Positions 1-8,070 of a stretch of 64,000 bases of DNA are shown here, piece after piece; position 1 is the first letter of the stretch; every line of letters begins with the position of its first letter. The position numbers and the translations under genes are program-made. The stretch is from Streptomyces sp. AP-93 (GTDB lineage: Bacteria; Actinomycetota; Actinomycetes; Streptomycetales; Streptomycetaceae): positions 124,001-188,000 of the forward strand of contig NZ_JALGBX010000016.1 in NCBI RefSeq assembly GCF_022808175.1. The letters run 5' to 3'. Below the pieces are notes generated by a model. That model searched no databases. It saw only the letters and a program-made list of their open reading frames with translations, and had not been told where the DNA came from.

Positions 1-160
1 ACCTCCCGGACCGCGGGATCGGAACAGCTGGCCCCCTGGCCTCGACGTCAACCGTCGGTGATACGGGCGGACCTGCCGATCTGGACCGTCACGGCTTTGC
101 AATACGGGAAGTCCACGGAATCCTGTCAAGGCACCGCCGCCGTCCTCGTCGAGCAGAAGT

Positions 161-502
161 TCAGCGATGCCGCGCAACGCCTTCATGAGGCGGGGGTTTG
201 ATCAGTTCGAAGGTGAGTTCGTAGGTGTTGGCGTCGGCGGAGTCGGCGATTCCCGCCAGTCGGGACAGGGCCTTGGGGAAGCTCGGCAGGCTGTGCGCCG
301 TGTCGAAGTCGTCCTTGCTTGCCCATACCGTGATGTTCGCGACGCGGGACCCGTCCAGGCTCCGGTAGAGGAATGCGTTCCGGACCCCGGGGTGACCCTC
401 GGATGCCACGTCGTCGGTGATGGTCTGGCCCATCACCTCGACGAGCTTGTGCTGCTTGTCGGGAGTGACGGTGAAGAGGTTGATCGCTACGAACGAGGTC
501 AC
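161..502 (-). CDS. ABM-type antibiotic biosynthesis monooxygenase
   Basis: This 113-residue protein looks like a single ferredoxin-like antibiotic biosynthesis monooxygenase (ABM) domain. It has the family layout: an N-terminal strand (FVAINLFTVTPDKQHKLVEV), a central segment about a shared or bad outcome replaced here by HPGVRNAFLYRSLDG, and a VWASKDDFDTAH stretch. ABM enzymes are small cofactor-free oxygenases that act on aromatic polyketides. The GTG start (502-500) overlaps the TGA of the upstream hydroxylase remnant (501-499), so the two were translationally coupled. I chose this start because a much longer reading frame upstream has no family similarity. Its substrate is unknown. The partner remnant suggests a polyketide-tailoring role, which is inference. 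Confidence 0.75.
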   Translation of the reverse strand: MTSFVAINLFTVTPDKQHKLVEVMGQTITDDVASEGHPGVRNAFLYRSLDGSRVANITVWASKDDFDTAHSLPSFPKALSRLAGIADSADANTYELTFELIKPPPHEGVARHR

Positions 503-933
503 GTGTGCTCCTGCGGGGTATGGCCGAGCAGACCGGTCAGTGCGGTACGGATGCCGGTCAGGGGATCGTTCTCGGCGGACGGGCTTGTCCAGGCGATGAA
601 GCTGTCCGGCCGCAGCAGGCTGGCGCCGGTGGGGGTGAGGCCGAAGGCCGGGGCCCAGACTTCGTCGGGATCTTCGAGATCCAGGCCGGGCCCGATCCGC
701 TGCAGGGTCACGGGCAGTCCCAGGTCCTCGGCGATCGCCACGGCGGCATCGGCCCACGCGGCCCGGGGCGCGGCCAGCAGTGTGAAGCCGTAGCCGGTCA
801 GGTCGATGGTGGACACCGGCTGGCCGGCCTGTCCCAGGACGACGTGGGGGGCTCGTGTTCCGGGCCGCCCGGAGGGCCACAAGGGATTCTCGACCGGGGC
901 GGGGTCGGGGAGGCTGGGGACCAGCGGCTCCAC
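499..933 (-). pseudogene. C-terminal remnant of an FAD-dependent aromatic hydroxylase
   Basis: The translated segment matches the thioredoxin-like C-terminal domain of PheA/TfdB/RdmE-type FAD monooxygenases. It contains RPGTRAPHVVL, a DLTGYGFTLLAAP core and the closing GASLLRPDSFIAW motif, in which this family places its final strand. The FAD-binding and substrate domains (about 380 residues) should lie upstream at 930-2100, but that DNA encodes a STAS protein on the other strand and shows no Rossmann motif. The gene is therefore truncated at its 5' end. A GTG at 933 could allow a 144-residue product, but such a fragment cannot bind FAD. It overlaps the downstream ABM gene by 4 bases, as expected for a former polyketide-tailoring operon. 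Confidence 0.65.
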
Positions 934-1143
934 CGTGTCGGCCGGGCGGCCGGAGACCGCCGCGGAGCGGGGATGAGAACGGGCAGTGACCGTCCCCGGG
1001 ACATTGCAGCGGTTCCCGGCGGCGCGGCCGTCACGCGGCGAAGCGGGCCACGGCCAGCGGGCCTCTCACCGGCCGGAGGGAGCACCACGCCAGGATGGAG
1101 CACCGCAGCCACTGAAGCATGCGGGTGACGCAAGGAGAACACC

Positions 1144-1551
1144 TTGATCACTGTCGACATCGAGAACAGCGGCAGCACTGTCATGGTCAGTGTCAGCGGT
1201 GAACTCGACGAGGACTCGGGCCGCGTCCTCCTGGAAGCGCTGTCCGGTGTCACCATCAACGTACGGGGCCTCCTGGTGGATCTGCACCGGGTCGCGGTCA
1301 TGGACACCGACGGGCTGCTGTGCCTCCTGGGCGTACACCGGCGGGCGGAATCTCTGGGCTTGCGGGTCCTGGTCACGGGCTGGCAGCCCCAGCCCCAGCA
1401 GTGCATGGCGGATGTCGCCGGCATCCCCGGGCCCGGCTCCCCCACCGGGGAACGGTACGCGCTGGCCGGGTTCCGCCGACTCATCGAGGAGCGGGCCCAG
1501 CGCGCACGGGACAGCGCGGACCTTGCCACCGGCTGGCTGCCCCGCACCTAA
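1144..1551 (+). CDS. STAS-domain protein (anti-anti-sigma-like) with Asp at the phosphosite
   Basis: This 135-residue protein has one STAS domain: N-terminal strands (ITVDIENSG, VMVSVSGELD), then LLVDLHRVAVMDTDGL and a LGLRVLVTG strand. STAS proteins such as SpoIIAA bind anti-sigma kinases and release sigma factors, controlled by phosphorylation of a serine in a DSSG loop. Here the loop reads D54-T55-D56-G57, so aspartate sits at the phosphoserine position. The start is TTG at 1144, supported by AAGGAGAA 5-12 bases upstream. No anti-sigma kinase gene is adjacent. The C-terminal 50 residues (GFRRLIEERAQRARD) form a helical extension. The family assignment is firm but the partner is unknown. 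Confidence 0.8.
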   Translation: MITVDIENSGSTVMVSVSGELDEDSGRVLLEALSGVTINVRGLLVDLHRVAVMDTDGLLCLLGVHRRAESLGLRVLVTGWQPQPQQCMADVAGIPGPGSPTGERYALAGFRRLIEERAQRARDSADLATGWLPRT

Positions 1552-1552
1552 C

Positions 1553-1571
1553 GCGGCGGTGGCACCGCCGC
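1553..1571 (+). terminator. Hairpin after the STAS gene
   Basis: An 8-bp stem (GCGGCGGT/ACCGCCGC) with a 3-base loop starts two bases after the TAA stop. There is no U-tract, which is common for actinobacterial terminators. Confidence 0.5.
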
Positions 1572-1875
1572 CGCCCCGCGCGGCACGATTGCCCGGGCCC
1601 GCGCCACTCCGACGGCGCGATGGGATACGGCGGCATCGCCCAGGGACCGGCGCAGCAGCTCAGCGGGCCAGCCGAGCGCGATCTCACCGCGCCCCAGCCG
1701 GGACCGACGAAGACACCAGTCCCCGGGGGTGGCTGGGGCGTAGCCCGCCAAACGGACCATGACGCCGTCTGAGTGGTCCTCAGGGGATCGACCCGTCCCT
1801 GTGGCCGTGTGCTGCGAACCCATTCCCAATCCCGTGCCCATCCTGAACGGGACGACACCTCACTCGGGGAGAACC
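1572..1875. other. Intergenic, upstream of DUF4394 gene
   Basis: About 300 bases with no convincing coding potential. It presumably carries the promoter of the DUF4394 gene. The GGGGAGAA just before 1876 is a usable ribosome-binding site. Confidence 0.4.
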
Positions 1876-2748
1876 ATGCGCATGCGTAAGAGCACTATCG
1901 CCCTCTCGGTTGCCGTGGCCGCCGCCCTGTCCGCGCCCGTCTTGGCCGCGGCCGACGGAGCGAGCCCGTACGACATGGACCACATGGACCGCAAGTCGCT
2001 GACCGCGATCGGACTGACTTCGGACCAGCGCCTGGTGGAGTTCACGGTCGACCGGCCGGCGAAGACGATGTCGATCGGCAAGGTGTCCGGCCTCATGGGC
2101 GACAACAAGATCGTGGGCATCGACTTCCGGGTCCAGAACGAGAAGCTCTACGGCGTGGGTGACAAGGGCGGCATCTACACCCTCGACACCGGCAACGCCA
2201 AGGCCATGAAGGTCTCCCAACTCACCGTCGCCCTCGCCGGAGCCCAGTTCGGGGTGGACTTCAACCCCGCCGCCAACCGGCTGCGCGTCATCAGCAACAC
2301 CGGGCAGAACCTGCGCCACAACATCGACGACAACGCCGCCCCGCTGACCACGACCGTCGACGGCCCCCTCACCAACCCGACGACGCCCCCTTCCACCGCC
2401 ATGGGTGTCACCGGCGCCGCGTACACGAACAACGACCTCAACGCGGCGACCGCGACCTCGCTGTTCGACATCGACACCATGGCCGACCGAGTCTCCCTCC
2501 AGTCGCCCGCCAACGCCGGAACGCTCGCCCCGACCGGGAACCTCGGCGTCAACGCCGGGCCCGACGCGGGCTTCGACATCTACTTCTCACCGAAGCAGGG
2601 CACCAACCAGGGGTTCGCCGCGCTGAACACTGGCAGCGCATTCCGCCTCTACGGGATCAACTTCCTCACCGGCGCCGCCCTCGACATGGGCGCCTTCCCC
2701 AAGAACCACCAGGTCACCGACCTCGCCCTACCCCTGAACCAGGGCTGA
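1876..2748 (+). CDS. Secreted DUF4394 protein (copy 1)
   Basis: This 290-residue protein has a Sec signal peptide (MRMRKSTIALSVAVAAALSAPVLAAADG; likely cleavage after ALAAA) followed by a single DUF4394 domain. Family hallmarks are GLTSDQRLVEF, IVGIDFRVQNEKLYGVG, GVDFNPAANRLRVIS, TGQNLRHN and a closing TDLALPLNQG. The domain is thought to be a beta-propeller-like extracellular fold, and its function is unknown. The ATG at 1876 follows GGGGAGAA. A close paralogue lies at 34754-35635 and shares the same motifs and ending. The gene is monocistronic and ends in a strong hairpin shared with the convergent FAS1 gene. Confidence 0.85.
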   Translation: MRMRKSTIALSVAVAAALSAPVLAAADGASPYDMDHMDRKSLTAIGLTSDQRLVEFTVDRPAKTMSIGKVSGLMGDNKIVGIDFRVQNEKLYGVGDKGGIYTLDTGNAKAMKVSQLTVALAGAQFGVDFNPAANRLRVISNTGQNLRHNIDDNAAPLTTTVDGPLTNPTTPPSTAMGVTGAAYTNNDLNAATATSLFDIDTMADRVSLQSPANAGTLAPTGNLGVNAGPDAGFDIYFSPKQGTNQGFAALNTGSAFRLYGINFLTGAALDMGAFPKNHQVTDLALPLNQG

Positions 2749-2755
2749 CGCCCCC

Positions 2756-2799
2756 CGGGCAGTGGTGGGCCGCCCAGAAGAGCGGCCCACCACTGCCCG
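2756..2799. terminator. Bidirectional hairpin terminator
   Basis: Perfect 18-bp inverted repeat (left arm begins CGGGCAGTGGTGGG) around an 8-base loop. It lies between the convergent DUF4394 and FAS1 stop codons and probably serves both. Confidence 0.85.
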
Positions 2800-2822
2800 T
2801 TCCCGCCGGACACCCTGCGTGG

Positions 2823-3401
2823 TCACTTCGGGGTGAGGACGGTGTCGATGATGTTCACGGTGGCGTTGGCGGTCTGAACGTCACCGCAGACGATCTTCGC
2901 CCTCCCGTTGACGGTGAAGGACTCGCCGGATCCGGCCGTGGTCAGCGAGCCGCCTTCGAGCGTCTTGAACGTGCCAGCGCTGAGCTGCTTGGGCGTGATC
3001 TTCTCGCCGACCACGTGATAGGTGAGGATCTTGGTCAGTTCGGCCTTGTCGGCCAGGATCTTGCCCAGGTCGGCCTTCGGGATCTTCGCAAAGGCCTCAT
3101 TGGTGGGCGCGAACACGGTGATTCCCTTGGCGTTGTTCAGGGTGTCGACAAGGCCGGCCTTCTTGACGGCGGTGACCAGCGTCGACAGTGCGGGATTGTT
3201 GGACGCTGCGGTGGCTACGGGGTCCTTGGCCATGCCTGCGAGGCTCCCGGAGCCTTCCTTGGGGACCGCCGCACAGGCCGGGCCGAAGGGATCGGCCTGC
3301 TGCGATTCGGCGAGCGCCGGGGCTGCTACGCCCAAGGCGATGGGGAGTGCGAATGCTGCCGCCGCGAGTACGGCGCAACGGCGGACGTGGTGGGTGGTCA
3401 T
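2823..3401 (-). CDS. Secreted fasciclin (FAS1) protein, MPB70-like
   Basis: This 192-residue secreted protein has a signal peptide ending near residue 31 (VAAPALA/ES) and one FAS1 domain. The opening FGPACAAVP, DPVATAASNNPALSTLVTAV, ITVFAPTNEAFAKIP, ILTYHVVGEKI and NATVNIIDTVL match the mycobacterial MPB70/MPB83 family. Two cysteines (CAAVP and KIVCGDV) match the MPB70 disulfide pair. FAS1 domains act in adhesion or cell-wall interaction. The ATG at 3401 follows GAGGAGGAG. It is divergent from a lipoprotein version at 3926, giving the same soluble/lipidated pair known as MPB70/MPB83. No SigK or RskA homologue is visible here. Confidence 0.88.
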   Translation of the reverse strand: MTTHHVRRCAVLAAAAFALPIALGVAAPALAESQQADPFGPACAAVPKEGSGSLAGMAKDPVATAASNNPALSTLVTAVKKAGLVDTLNNAKGITVFAPTNEAFAKIPKADLGKILADKAELTKILTYHVVGEKITPKQLSAGTFKTLEGGSLTTAGSGESFTVNGRAKIVCGDVQTANATVNIIDTVLTPK

Positions 3402-3925
3402 GTGCTCCTCCTCGTGGAGGCGGGCCCACCTCTCTGCCCCGTCCCGGGGCCCGCTCGTCCCCCTCAACCCTTGATTCGTGGCCGAACGGCGACTTGATTG
3501 GTGGAAAGGGCGGAAATCTGCACTTCTGGAGCACTCTCCGAGGTGGCGCTTCCAGGCGGGGAGCGCTGGCACGGGGCTTGCCTGTGGCACGCGTCGACAT
3601 GCCTGCCTGGTGGTCGATGAGCGCCGTTTCGACGGTCTGCGGCGGGACACCTATCGAGGCCTGCGGACAAAAGCCGGGCGGACGTCCTTCCCGTCACTCA
3701 TGAACGGCGGGCTCCGCTTCGGGATCGGGGTCGCTCATCATGAGGCGCACCGGCAACCGGACAGATCCGAAGAGGCAGGTCGTCACCGGATCGGGTGAGA
3801 CTCCCATCCGCCGGACGGGCCGTTCCGAATGGCGGGTTGTGAGCACCTCGCCACCTGGCGCAGTCATGGGACGGGGAGCCTGCGACTCCGTCCTGAAGTC
3901 CCGCCCGTCCCTCATGGAGCCTTCG
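3402..3925. other. Divergent intergenic region between the FAS1 pair
   Basis: 524 bases with no gene I can support. It must hold the promoters of both FAS1 genes. Part is less GC-rich (3465-3540). Confidence 0.5.
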
Positions 3926-4573
3926 ATGCAAGCCCTCCGCTTCCGCCGTACCGCCGTTGCTGTCGCCGCTGCCGCTGTTCTTCCCTTTGCCCTGGCCGCC
4001 TGTTCAGAGAGCGGGAAGAGCTCTGCCGCGGGGGCGAGCGCGGACAGTGGGAAGGCGAAGGACTCTGCGGCCGGTTCGCCCGATGCCTTGACGGCACTGG
4101 ACAAGCCGTTCGGTCAGGCCTGTGCGGGCGTTCCCGCCGATGGTGCCGGATCATTTGACGGCATGGCCAAGGACCCGGTCGCCACCGCCGCGTCCAACAA
4201 CCCGGTCCTGTCGACGCTGGTCACCGCGATCAAGCAGGCTGGCCTGGTGGACACCTTGAACAACGCGAAGGACATCACTGTGTTCGCGCCCACCAACGAG
4301 GCGTTCGCGAAGATCCCGAAGGCCGACCTGGACAAGGTCCTGGCCGACAAGGCCACCCTCACCAAGATCCTGACGTACCACGTGGTCGGCGAGAGGCTCA
4401 CTCCGAAGCAGCTGGAGAACGGCTCCTTCGAAACCCTGCAGAAGGGGAAGGTGAACACCGTGGGCGCCGGAGAGTCCTACATGGTCAACGACACCTCGAG
4501 CGTGGTCTGCGGCAACGTCAAGACCGCCAACGCCAATGTGTACATCGTCGACACCGTCCTGATGCCCAAGTAG
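3926..4573 (+). CDS. FAS1 lipoprotein, MPB83-like
   Basis: This 215-residue lipoprotein has a lipobox LAAC with Cys26 as the lipidated residue, a Ser/Ala/Gly/Lys linker (residues 27-65), then one FAS1 domain nearly identical in its core to the divergent soluble copy: DPVATAASNNPVLSTLVTAI, NAKDITVFAPTNEAFAKIP, LTYHVVGERLTP and VYIVDTVLMPK. Cysteines in QACAGVP and VVCGNV match the MPB70/83 disulfide. I prefer the ATG at 3926 over 3914 because GGAG at 3916-3919 is well spaced for it. The protein probably stays membrane-anchored while its partner is released. Together they look like a recent duplication within an actinobacterial family. Confidence 0.88.
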   Translation: MQALRFRRTAVAVAAAAVLPFALAACSESGKSSAAGASADSGKAKDSAAGSPDALTALDKPFGQACAGVPADGAGSFDGMAKDPVATAASNNPVLSTLVTAIKQAGLVDTLNNAKDITVFAPTNEAFAKIPKADLDKVLADKATLTKILTYHVVGERLTPKQLENGSFETLQKGKVNTVGAGESYMVNDTSSVVCGNVKTANANVYIVDTVLMPK

Positions 4574-4596
4574 GCGTCTGGGCGCACCACAAGGCC

Positions 4597-4643
4597 GCCG
4601 CAGGGGTCGGCCGTCATCGGGGATGGCGATCGGCCCCTGCGGC
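4597..4643. terminator. Hairpin between convergent FAS1 and histidine kinase genes
   Basis: Ten-bp stem GCCGCAGGGG/CCCCTGCGGC with further partial pairing inside, 24 bases after the FAS1 stop. Confidence 0.6.
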
Positions 4644-4694
4644 GATGTACGGGCAACGGGCGGACGAGAAACCTCTCCCGTGGGCGCGACGGGA

Positions 4695-4716
4695 GTCCCT
4701 ACGTGCACGTAGGGAC
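4695..4716. repeat. Perfect 22-bp palindrome
   Basis: The half-site GTCCCTACGTG is followed directly by its exact complement, with no spacer. It lies between two convergent genes, 120 bases beyond the histidine kinase stop. The absence of a loop makes it unlike a normal terminator and more like a protein-binding site. Confidence 0.6.
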
Positions 4717-4836
4717 GTACAGCACGTCACCGCAGATTGCGCCCGGCTGCGGCGCAAACCTGGCGGGCGGGGGTGGGTTTCACCGAGGGGATGATCGAGT
4801 TCGCGCGGGCTGGCCAGCGCGCATCGGCCGGTTCTG

Positions 4837-5979
4837 TCAGTTGAGCCGATGCCCCGATGCTGCCCACGCGGGGGCCGGGAGGGTGAGTTCGAAGCGGCAG
4901 CCGCCGGGCACGTTGTGGACGTTCGCGTGGCCGGCGTGGGCTTCGATGATGCCTCGGACGATTGCCAGGCCCAGTCCCGCGCCCGCGGGAGGGGTACGTG
5001 CCTGGCTGCCGCGCCAGCCTGTGTCGAATACCCGGGGCAGGTCCTCCTCGGGGATGCCGCCGCAGGCGTCGGTGACGGAGACCACCACGGTGTCCGCACG
5101 GCGTTCGGCGACGATGGCTACGGTGCCGTCGGCCGGGGTGTGCCGGATGGCGTTGACCAGCAGGTTGGACAGGGCCCGGGTCATCTCCTTGCCGTCGACT
5201 TCCACCGGCAGCGCGGCGGCCCCGGCGCCGCCGCCTGCCAGGTGTACACCGTGTTCGCGGGCGAGGGCGTCTGCCGCGGCGAGAGCATCGGCGACCAGCT
5301 CGTAGAGGGACATGCGGGTGGGTGTGAGGGTGAGGGCGCCGGCGTGGATGCGGGAGAGCTCGAAGAGGTCGGTGACCATCGAGTTGAGTCGCTCGACTTC
5401 GGCGCGCATCTGGCGGTGGTAGCGGGCCGGGTCTGTCACCATGCCATCCTCCAGCGCCTCGGACATGGCGCGGAGTCCGGCCAGCGGGGTCCGCAGGTCG
5501 TGCGAGATCCAGGCGACGAGCTCGCGGCGCGAGGTTTCCAGGGCCCGTTCGCGTCCGCGTAGGGCGGTGAGGTGTTCGCTGGTGAGGGCCAGCTCATGGC
5601 TGAGCGCCGCGAGTTCGGCGGGGGCGGGAACGGCGGGAGGTGTGAAGACACCGTCCTGTCCGAAGGTGCGTGCCGCGCTGACGAGCTCGCGGCAGCGCAT
5701 GAGGACCTGCCTGCCCAGCAGCAGCGCGGTGATCAGCGATACGGCGGCGGCCATCGCGACGACGGTGGTCACCACGGCGAGGTCGTGGGGGGACAGGAAC
5801 ATCGCCCATGCCACGGTGAGGGTTCCGGCGAGCATCGCCGAGACGGCGACGGTTGCGAGGACCGCGAGGGAAACGGCGATGCTGCGCCGGCGCAGTATTC
5901 GTAGTGCGACGGCGCCGAGCAGGCCGGTGGCGCCCGCGCCGAGGAGGGCGTAGAGGGCGATCAGCAGCAGGTCACGCAT
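4837..5979 (-). CDS. Membrane sensor histidine kinase
   Basis: This 380-residue kinase has three or so hydrophobic segments in residues 1-92, a short linker, a HisKA dimerisation domain with the H-box SHDLRTPLAG (phospho-acceptor His160), and a HATPase_c domain with an N-box (LLVNAIRHTPADG), G1 (DACGGIPEED) and G2 (GAGLGLAIVRG). It autophosphorylates and should pass phosphate to the regulator encoded just upstream. Its start overlaps that gene's stop by 8 bases. I chose the ATG at 5979 because GGAGGACGGCC precedes it. It lacks a large extracellular sensor domain, so it may sense membrane or cytoplasmic cues. The ligand is unknown. Confidence 0.88.
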   Translation of the reverse strand: MRDLLLIALYALLGAGATGLLGAVALRILRRRSIAVSLAVLATVAVSAMLAGTLTVAWAMFLSPHDLAVVTTVVAMAAAVSLITALLLGRQVLMRCRELVSAARTFGQDGVFTPPAVPAPAELAALSHELALTSEHLTALRGRERALETSRRELVAWISHDLRTPLAGLRAMSEALEDGMVTDPARYHRQMRAEVERLNSMVTDLFELSRIHAGALTLTPTRMSLYELVADALAAADALAREHGVHLAGGGAGAAALPVEVDGKEMTRALSNLLVNAIRHTPADGTVAIVAERRADTVVVSVTDACGGIPEEDLPRVFDTGWRGSQARTPPAGAGLGLAIVRGIIEAHAGHANVHNVPGGCRFELTLPAPAWAASGHRLN

Positions 5980-6613
5980 GGCCGTCCTCCGACCGGGCCG
6001 CTGCCACGGCTTCCGCCCGGCGGGGGCCACGATGGCGTAGGAAGTAGACAGGGAGGTCGAACTTGCGCAGTGTGAGGGTGAGTTCGGTTCTTCCCTGGGT
6101 GGCCCTGCGCGCCACCGGGTCCACGGTCAGGCCGTCCGGCGTCAGCAGTGGCTCCTCGGGCGGCAGCGCTGCGGCCCGACGCAGGACGGACCGTACGCGC
6201 AGGACCAGCTCACGCGGGCTGAACGGCTTCGTCACATAGTCGTCCGCGCCGACCTCCAGGCCCAGGATCCTCTCCTCCTCGTCCCCGTGTGCGGTGAGCA
6301 TCACCACCGCCATGGGGGGTGCACCGCACTCGCGGGCTTGAAGCCGTCGGCAGACCTCCAAGCCGTCCATGCCGGGCAGCATCAGATCCAGGACGACCAG
6401 GTCAGGTGGATGCCGGGCGGCGGCCTCCAGGGCGGTCGGGCCGTCGGCCGCGCGGTGCACGGTGAGTCCGGCCCGTTCCAGATAGCCCGGCACGACCTCC
6501 GAGCCGTTCGGATCGTCATCCACCACGAGTGCAAGGCCCCTGACGTCACCGGTGGGAGGTACTCCGTCAGTGCCCGTTCCCTCGCGGGTGGTCCGCTCGT
6601 TAGTGGGTGCCAT
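5972..6613 (-). CDS. OmpR-type response regulator with truncated DNA-binding domain
   Basis: The 213-residue product has a complete receiver domain: acidic pocket D32-D34, phospho-acceptor D76 in VVLDLMLPG, T107 and K129 in VTKPF. A linker and the start of a winged helix (LTPDGLTVDPVARRATQ, LTLRKFDLPVYFLRH) follow. The frame then runs into unrelated residues and stops, with the kinase gene starting 8 bases earlier. About 55 residues, including the recognition helix and wing, are missing, and there is no space to restore them by a single frameshift. The ATG at 6613 has a weak ribosome site. It may be non-functional for DNA binding, or act only through its receiver. Confidence 0.75.
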   Translation of the reverse strand: MAPTNERTTREGTGTDGVPPTGDVRGLALVVDDDPNGSEVVPGYLERAGLTVHRAADGPTALEAAARHPPDLVVLDLMLPGMDGLEVCRRLQARECGAPPMAVVMLTAHGDEEERILGLEVGADDYVTKPFSPRELVLRVRSVLRRAAALPPEEPLLTPDGLTVDPVARRATQGRTELTLTLRKFDLPVYFLRHRGPRRAEAVAAARSEDGHA

Positions 6614-6727
6614 GATTCCAGGGTGGACCGAAAACGCGGCCGGTGGGCCGCAGCCGGCTCGCATCGGGCATGGTGTCCGCGTTTCGTAAGGTCTACCAGC
6701 CCTCTTCTTTGCCTTCCGGTTCCTACG

Positions 6728-7453
6728 GTGTGGAGGGTGACTGATTCTGCTTGTCGTCCGCCTCTCGCGGACCTTGTACTGCCGTGCCTCGACGAGGCAG
6801 AGGCCCTCCCGTGGGTGTTGGCCCGGGTGCCCGCCGGATGGCGGGCCATCGTCGTCGACAACGGCTCCACCGACGGCTCGGCGGACATCGCGCGCGCCCT
6901 CGGAGCCACCGTGGTGCACGAGAGCAGGCGCGGCTTCGGCGCCGCCTGCCACGCAGGGCTGCTGGCCGCATGTGCCGAACTGGTCTGCTTCTGCGACTGC
7001 GACGCCTCCATGGATCCGGGGCTGCTCGCCCCGATGGCCGCGCGCGTCGCGGCCGGCGAGGCGGACCTCCTGCTCGGCCGCCGGCGCCCGCAGGGACGCG
7101 GCGCCTGGCCGCCCCACGCCCGCGCGGGGAACTTCGCCCTGGCCCGGTTGCTGCACCGGCGCACCGGACTGCGCCTGCACGACCTGGGCCCGATGCGGGT
7201 CGCCCGCCGCGCGGCATTGCTCGGCCTGGAGCTGAGCGACCGGCGCAGCGGCTACCCGCTACAGATGGTCGTACGGGCCGCCGACGCGGGCTGGCGAGTC
7301 GCCGAGACGGACGTCCCGTACCTGCCCCGCTCCGGGAAGTCCAAGGTCACCGGCACATGGCGAGGTACCTGGCGCGCCGTACGGGACATGCGCCGGGTCC
7401 TGGCCGAACCCCCAGCCGCCCGGACCGCACAGGCAGAGGGGATCAGCGCGTGA
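6728..7453 (+). CDS. Family 2 glycosyltransferase
   Basis: This 241-residue GT-A fold glycosyltransferase starts with LADLVLPCLDEAEALPWVL, carries the nucleotide-binding stretch AIVVDNGSTDGSADIARALG, and has an FCDCDASMDP segment that supplies the DxD-like metal-binding acids. It lacks transmembrane segments. Its stop overlaps the start of the next gene (GTGA), and that gene overlaps the methyltransferase (ATGA), so three proteins are made from one coupled message. The GTG at 6728 is chosen because it matches the usual family N-terminus, although no clear ribosome site precedes it. The donor and acceptor sugars are unknown. Confidence 0.8.
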   Translation: MWRVTDSACRPPLADLVLPCLDEAEALPWVLARVPAGWRAIVVDNGSTDGSADIARALGATVVHESRRGFGAACHAGLLAACAELVCFCDCDASMDPGLLAPMAARVAAGEADLLLGRRRPQGRGAWPPHARAGNFALARLLHRRTGLRLHDLGPMRVARRAALLGLELSDRRSGYPLQMVVRAADAGWRVAETDVPYLPRSGKSKVTGTWRGTWRAVRDMRRVLAEPPAARTAQAEGISA

Positions 7454-8070
7454 GCACCCTCCTGGTCATCGCGAAGGCTCCCGTGGCGGGTCGCGTCAAA
7501 ACCCGGCTGACTACGGAGTTCACACCGCAGCAGGCCGCCGATCTGGCCCTCGCCTCGCTCCAGGACACTCTCGCCGCAGTCCTGGCCACTCCGGTACGCC
7601 GCCGGATCCTAGTCCTCGACGGAGAGCCCGGGCCCTGGATCCCGGCCGGTATCGAGGTCGCCCCGCAGAGCACGGGCGGCCTGGACGTCCGGCTGGCCGC
7701 CGCCTTCGCTCTGGCAGCAGGACCGGCCCTGCTCATCGGCATGGACACCCCTCAGGTCACCCCGGACCTCCTCGCGCTCGGGCTCGACTTCACCTCGGCG
7801 GACGCATGGTTCGGCCCCGCCGACGACGGCGGGTTCTGGGCACTCGGCCTCGCTGCCCCCGACCCGGCCCTGCTGCTCGGCGTCCCCATGTCCGTACCAG
7901 AGACCGGAAAGATCCAGCGGCTCCGGCTGACCGACGCCGGGCTGGCCGTGCACGACCTGCCGGAGCTCTGCGACGTGGACACCCCCACCGACGCGAGGCG
8001 GGTCGCCGCCGCCGCACCGCGGACCCGCTTCGCCGCCCTGCACGGCGGACTGTGCGCAGTGACCCAATGA
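7450..8070 (+). CDS. TIGR04282/DUF2064 family transferase
   Basis: This 206-residue protein shows the family signature of TIGR04282 (DUF2064) nucleotidyl/glycosyltransferase-like enzymes: IAKAPVAGRVKTRL at residues 8-21, LIGMDTPQVTPDLL in the middle, ADDGGFWALGL and a closing DVDTPTDARR. The fold resembles CofC/MobA nucleotidyltransferases. Members often sit beside a GT2 enzyme and a SAM methyltransferase, exactly as here, and some are annotated in arsenosugar biosynthesis on context alone. The GTG start overlaps the previous stop, and the stop overlaps the next ATG. No reaction can be assigned from sequence. Confidence 0.82.
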   Translation: MSTLLVIAKAPVAGRVKTRLTTEFTPQQAADLALASLQDTLAAVLATPVRRRILVLDGEPGPWIPAGIEVAPQSTGGLDVRLAAAFALAAGPALLIGMDTPQVTPDLLALGLDFTSADAWFGPADDGGFWALGLAAPDPALLLGVPMSVPETGKIQRLRLTDAGLAVHDLPELCDVDTPTDARRVAAAAPRTRFAALHGGLCAVTQ

